Below, piece after piece: positions 29,846 to 32,879 of a stretch of DNA of 32,879 nt (positions within the stretch are counted from its first letter, which is position 1; each line of letters begins with the position of its first letter). The stretch is from the NCBI GenBank assembly GCA_025965715.1, contig JAOPWJ010000023.1, forward strand, positions 1 through 32,879, in the 5' to 3' direction. The DNA is from Blastococcus sp. GTDB lineage: Bacteria; Actinomycetota; Actinomycetes; Mycobacteriales; Geodermatophilaceae. Under the pieces are notes generated by a model. That model worked only from the letters and a program-made list of their open reading frames with translations. It was not told the origin of the DNA and did no database searches. A program made the translations under genes and the position numbers.

Positions 29846-31333
29846 ATGGCTCACCAGCGGGTGCACGCGGGATCCTCGAGCGGAGTTCCGGAGGCGCCGA
29901 CGCCGCGGGTCGCCATCGAGACCAACGGCATCAACGTCATCGCCGAGAACGAGCGCAAGGGCACGCCGCGGCAGCTGTTCTGGCCGTGGTTCGGCGCCAA
30001 CGTCAGCGTCTTCGGCCTGGCCTACGGCTCGTTCCTGCTGGGGTTCGGCATCAGCTTCTGGCAGGCGATCGTCGCCGGCACCATCGGCATCGTCGTCTCC
30101 TTCCTCCTCTGCGGCCTCGTCGCCACCGCGGGCAAGCGCGGCTCCGCGCCGACCCTCGTGCTCAGCCGGGCGGCGTTCGGTGTCAACGGCAACCGGGTGC
30201 CCTCGGTGCTGTCCTGGGTCCTGACCGTGGGCTGGGAGACGGCGCTGGTCTCCCTGGCCACGCTGGCGACCGCGCAGGTCTTCGACCAGCTGGGCTGGGG
30301 CGGAGGGACGGCGACCAAGCTCGTCGCCCTGCTGGTGGTGGCCGCCCTTGTCGTCGGCGGCGGCATCCTGGGCTTCGACGTCATCATGCGCATGCAGGCG
30401 GTCATCACCTGGGTGACCGGCATCCTCACCGTGGTCTATCTCGTGCTCGTCGCCGACCACATGAACTGGTCCGCCGTCGCCGCCCAGCCGAGTGGATCGA
30501 CCGCCGCGTTCATCGGCGCGCTGGTGCTGGCGATGACCGGCTACGGCTTCGGCTGGGTCAACGCCGCTGCCGACTACTCGCGCTACCTGCCCCGCGGGGC
30601 CTCGACCCGGGGCGTCGTCGGCTGGACGACCTTCGGCGGCGCACTGGCCCCGGTGCTGCTGCTCGTCGCCGGCCTGCTGCTGGCCGGTTCGGACAGCGAA
30701 CTCTCCGGCGGCATCGGCGTCGACCCGATCGGCGCGCTCGCCACGATCCTGCCGACCTGGTTCCTCGTGCCGTTCGTCGTCGTCGTCGTGCTCGGGCTCA
30801 TCGGCGGCGCACTGCTGGACATCTACTCCTCGGGCCTGTCGCTGCTCGCGGCCGGTCTCCGGGTGCCGCGGCCGGTGGCGGCGACGATCGATGGAACCCT
30901 CATGGTCATCGGCACCGTCGCGGTCGTCTTCTTCGCCGACAGCTTCATCGGCCCCTTCCAGGGCTTCCTGATCACGCTCGGCGTTCCCATCGCCGCGTGG
31001 TGCGGGATCATGCTGGCCGATCTCGCCCTGCGAAAGCGCGACTACGCCGAGGCGGAGCTGTTCGACCCGCGCGGCCGCTACGGCAGCGTGCAGCCGGTGC
31101 CGCTGGTGCTGCTGGCGTTCGGCACCATTCTCGGCTGGGGGCTGGTCACCAACACCTACGCCGGCTGGCTGGACTGGCAGGGCTACTTCCTCGACGTCGT
31201 CGGGCTGGGCGGGAGGGACGGCGCCTGGGCGTACGCGAACCTCGGTGTGCTGCTGGCCTTCCTCATCGGACTGATCGGCACCCTGGCCCTCCGCCGGTCG
31301 GCGGTGCGCGCACAGGAGACCGCGTCCCGGTGA
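29846..31333 (+). CDS. NCS1-family (cytosine/purine/hydantoin-type) permease
   Basis: A 495-residue transporter with about twelve hydrophobic helices. The N-terminal IETNGINVIAENERKGTPRQ and QLFWPWFGANVSVF, and the helix-6 motif GWVNAAADYSRYLPRG, are typical of NCS1 nucleobase and allantoin symporters. These import nitrogen heterocycles with a cation. ATG 29846 follows GGAAGGA; GTG 29795 is in frame but coincides with the -10. Its stop overlaps the hydrolase start (GTGA), and that gene overlaps mftF, so it belongs to the mycofactocin operon by position. I know of no established NCS1 component in mycofactocin synthesis. Confidence 0.9.
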   Translation: MAHQRVHAGSSSGVPEAPTPRVAIETNGINVIAENERKGTPRQLFWPWFGANVSVFGLAYGSFLLGFGISFWQAIVAGTIGIVVSFLLCGLVATAGKRGSAPTLVLSRAAFGVNGNRVPSVLSWVLTVGWETALVSLATLATAQVFDQLGWGGGTATKLVALLVVAALVVGGGILGFDVIMRMQAVITWVTGILTVVYLVLVADHMNWSAVAAQPSGSTAAFIGALVLAMTGYGFGWVNAAADYSRYLPRGASTRGVVGWTTFGGALAPVLLLVAGLLLAGSDSELSGGIGVDPIGALATILPTWFLVPFVVVVVLGLIGGALLDIYSSGLSLLAAGLRVPRPVAATIDGTLMVIGTVAVVFFADSFIGPFQGFLITLGVPIAAWCGIMLADLALRKRDYAEAELFDPRGRYGSVQPVPLVLLAFGTILGWGLVTNTYAGWLDWQGYFLDVVGLGGRDGAWAYANLGVLLAFLIGLIGTLALRRSAVRAQETASR

Positions 31334-31866
31334 CCCCGGAGGGCTGGCTGGTCGTGGTGGACCTGCAGCGGGTGTTCGGCGACCCCGGCTCGCCGTGGGC
31401 GGCACCGCGGTTCGCCGAGGTGCGGCCACCGATCCATCGGCTGGCCGACGCCTTCGGCGAGCGTGTGGTCTTCACCCGTTTCCTGGCGCCGGCCGAGCCG
31501 ATCGGCGCCTGGCAGGCCTACTACGAGCAGTTCGCCTTCGCGCTGCAGCCGCCGGACTCGGCCCTCTACGACCTCGTCGACGACCCGGCCGGCCGGCCGG
31601 TGGTGAGCGCGACGACGTTCGGCAAGTGGGGTCCCGACCTCGCCGCCGTGGTCGGTGGCGGACCGCTGACCGTCACCGGAGTGGCCACCGACTGCTGTGT
31701 GATCTCCACCGTGCTGCCCGCGGCGGACGCGGGTGTACCGGTGCGTGTGGTGACCGACGCCTGCGCGGGGTCCACCGACGACGACCACGACCGCGCGATC
31801 CGCGTGATGAGCCTCTACGCGCCACTGGTGGAACTGACGACGACGGCCCAGGTCCTCGGCGGTTGA
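31330..31866 (+). CDS. Isochorismatase-superfamily cysteine hydrolase
   Basis: A 178-residue cysteine hydrolase. The catalytic triad is visible: Asp11 (VVVDLQ), Lys99 (TTFGKWG) and Cys123 (GVATDCCVISTVL, with the family's non-proline cis-peptide region before the Cys). The superfamily includes nicotinamidase, N-carbamoylsarcosine amidohydrolase and ureidoacrylate hydrolase, all cleaving amide or carbamoyl C-N bonds. GTG 31330 overlaps the permease stop, and its stop overlaps the mftF TTG. This tight coupling to mftF and to a heterocycle permease suggests processing of an imported amide or ureide. The substrate is not deducible. Confidence 0.9.
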   Translation: MTPEGWLVVVDLQRVFGDPGSPWAAPRFAEVRPPIHRLADAFGERVVFTRFLAPAEPIGAWQAYYEQFAFALQPPDSALYDLVDDPAGRPVVSATTFGKWGPDLAAVVGGGPLTVTGVATDCCVISTVLPAADAGVPVRVVTDACAGSTDDDHDRAIRVMSLYAPLVELTTTAQVLGG

Positions 31867-32879
31867 TCCCCCCGGCACCGCAGGACCGGCTGCCGGACGG
31901 ATTCGCTGTCCGGCTGGACCCGCGGGTCCGCCGTCGCGACGGGGGAACGGCGCTGCTCGGCGGATCGCCCCTGCGGCTGCTGCGGCTCTCGGCCCGCGCC
32001 CGCGAGCTGCTGCCGAACGACCGGCTCGTCGTCCGGAACGCGACGACCGCGGAACTGGCCGCCCGACTGCTGGATGCCGGCCTGGCCCATCCCGACCTGC
32101 CCGCCGTCGCGGCCCCGGACGGGGTCAGGGACGGCGTCACGGACGGTGTCACCGTCGTCGTCCCGGTCAAGGACCGCGCCCAGCCACTGGCCCGGCTGCT
32201 GGCGGCGCTGCGGGCCGACCCGACCACCCGGGAGCTGCCCGTCGTCGTCGTGGACGACGGGTCCGCGGAGCCGGTGCGGGCCGAAGGCGTGCGGGTGATC
32301 CGGCACGAGCGGGCCCGCGGACCGGCCGCCGCGCGGAACGCCGGGCTGCGGATCGCGACGACGGCGACGGTGGCGTTCCTGGACTCCGACTGCGTGCCGC
32401 GGCCCGGCTGGCTCCCGTCCCTCCTCCCGCACCTGGCCGATCCGGTGCTGGCCGTGGTCGCGCCGCGGATCGTTGCGCTGGGGGAGCGGCGACCCACCTG
32501 GCTGAGCGACTACGAGGGCGCGGTCAGCGCGCTGGACATGGGCGAGCACCCCGCCGCCGTGCGGCCGCTGTCCGCGGTGTCGTACGTGCCCAGTGCGGCA
32601 CTCCTGGTGCGCCGGAGGGCGCTCGGCAGCGGCTTCGACGAGACGATGCCCGTCGCCGAGGACGTGGACCTCGTGTGGCGGCTCGCCGCGGCGGGCTGGC
32701 GGGTGCGTTACGAGCCGCGCGCCGCCGTGGCGCACCGGCATCCGGTCGCGACGGGGGAGTGGCTGCGCCGGCGGGCGTCCTACGGCACCGGCGCCGCACT
32801 GCTCGCCGCCCGGCACGGCAGCCTGGTCGCGCCGCTGGTGCTGGCCCCTTCGTCCGCGCTGACCTGGGCGCTCGCGGTG
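31863..32879 (+). CDS. mftF: Mycofactocin glycosyltransferase MftF, N-terminal part
   Basis: The first 339 residues are present; the gene runs off the right edge (full-length members are about 470). The N-terminus has the MftF-specific LPDGFAVRLDPRVRRRD then LLGGSPLRLLRLS. The GT2 domain begins VTVVVPVKDRAQPLARLL with VVVVDDGS, RGPAAARNAGL and the metal-binding DSDC, then AEDVDLVWRLAAAGWRVRYE. MftF adds a beta-1,4-glucan chain to the cofactor in mycobacteria. The TTG start at 31863 overlaps the hydrolase stop (TTGA). No ATG or GTG is better placed. Confidence 0.93.
   Translation, partial: MIPPAPQDRLPDGFAVRLDPRVRRRDGGTALLGGSPLRLLRLSARARELLPNDRLVVRNATTAELAARLLDAGLAHPDLPAVAAPDGVRDGVTDGVTVVVPVKDRAQPLARLLAALRADPTTRELPVVVVDDGSAEPVRAEGVRVIRHERARGPAAARNAGLRIATTATVAFLDSDCVPRPGWLPSLLPHLADPVLAVVAPRIVALGERRPTWLSDYEGAVSALDMGEHPAAVRPLSAVSYVPSAALLVRRRALGSGFDETMPVAEDVDLVWRLAAAGWRVRYEPRAAVAHRHPVATGEWLRRRASYGTGAALLAARHGSLVAPLVLAPSSALTWALAV

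Noticed and set aside
29792-31429. 545-codon minus-strand ORF opposite the NCS1 permease
   Set aside because: Antisense shadow. The composition is hydrophilic His/Gln/Asp/Arg-rich, the mirror of a hydrophobic transporter.
29059-31866. Reading creatininase + NCS1 permease + cysteine hydrolase as a creatinine or N-methylhydantoin catabolic cassette
   Set aside because: The creatininase-family protein has the MftE-type GASGEHEDFPGT segment and lies in a complete mft context. No creatinase, hydantoinase or deaminase is present. The idea stays open for the permease and hydrolase only.
31815-32816. Minus-strand ORF opposite mftF
   Set aside because: The plus frame from TTG 31863 carries MftF and GT2 motifs; the minus frame has none.

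Overview
The window is very GC-rich, uses many GTG starts, has third codon positions that are almost all G or C, and is packed with genes that overlap by 4 bp. It carries a mycofactocin locus and molybdenum-hydroxylase maturation genes. This points to a high-GC actinobacterium. A Geodermatophilaceae-type genome (Blastococcus, Modestobacter, Geodermatophilus) is my best guess, from general resemblance only. I see no rRNA, tRNA, CRISPR array, transposase or phage gene.

Layout. 1-3730 (minus strand): the 5' end of a NodU/CmcH-type carbamoyltransferase, a RecQ-family helicase with an unusual C-terminus, and a translationally coupled PadR / HAAS-domain membrane protein / DUF2238-like module. 3856-7889 (plus): a six-gene molybdenum operon (HTH-TOBE regulator, modA, modB, modC, MobA/MocA-like nucleotidyltransferase, moaE). 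7890-10389 (minus): SMP-30-type lactonase, a small CsbD-like protein, moaD and moaA. 10454-15338: a small membrane protein, an MFS transporter, an aldo/keto reductase, a DUF3097 protein and a PRC-barrel/DUF2382 stress-type protein. 15422-20979: a frameshifted gene remnant, an M18 aminopeptidase, a MoxR ATPase plus a CoxE-like VWA protein, an XdhC/CoxI-like protein and an LppX/LprG-type lipoprotein. 21042-23803: an NDMA-dependent (mycofactocin-type) alcohol dehydrogenase divergent from an FAD aromatic-ring monooxygenase. 24055-24414: an exported Asp/Ser/Gly/His repeat protein. 24468 to the end: the mycofactocin locus.

How the genes fit together. Two themes dominate. The first is molybdenum: uptake (ModABC), cofactor synthesis (MoaA, MoaD, MoaE), cofactor nucleotidylation and the CoxD/CoxE/CoxI-like maturation set are all here, but no molybdoenzyme subunit is in the window. 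The second is mycofactocin: mftR, mftA (40 codons), mftB, mftC, mftE and mftF are present, with a mycofactocin-type alcohol dehydrogenase about 3 kb away. The architecture is not the textbook mftABCDEF. A membrane GGDEF-EAL protein sits between mftC and mftE where mftD is expected. An NCS1 permease and a cysteine hydrolase of the isochorismatase superfamily lie between mftE and mftF, and the hydrolase overlaps both neighbours by 4 bp. The mftA promoter has a 17-bp spacer that is itself an imperfect dyad, the natural place for MftR to bind.

Many genes have a -10-like hexamer 5-7 nt upstream of a GTG and no Shine-Dalgarno sequence, which suggests widespread leaderless transcription.
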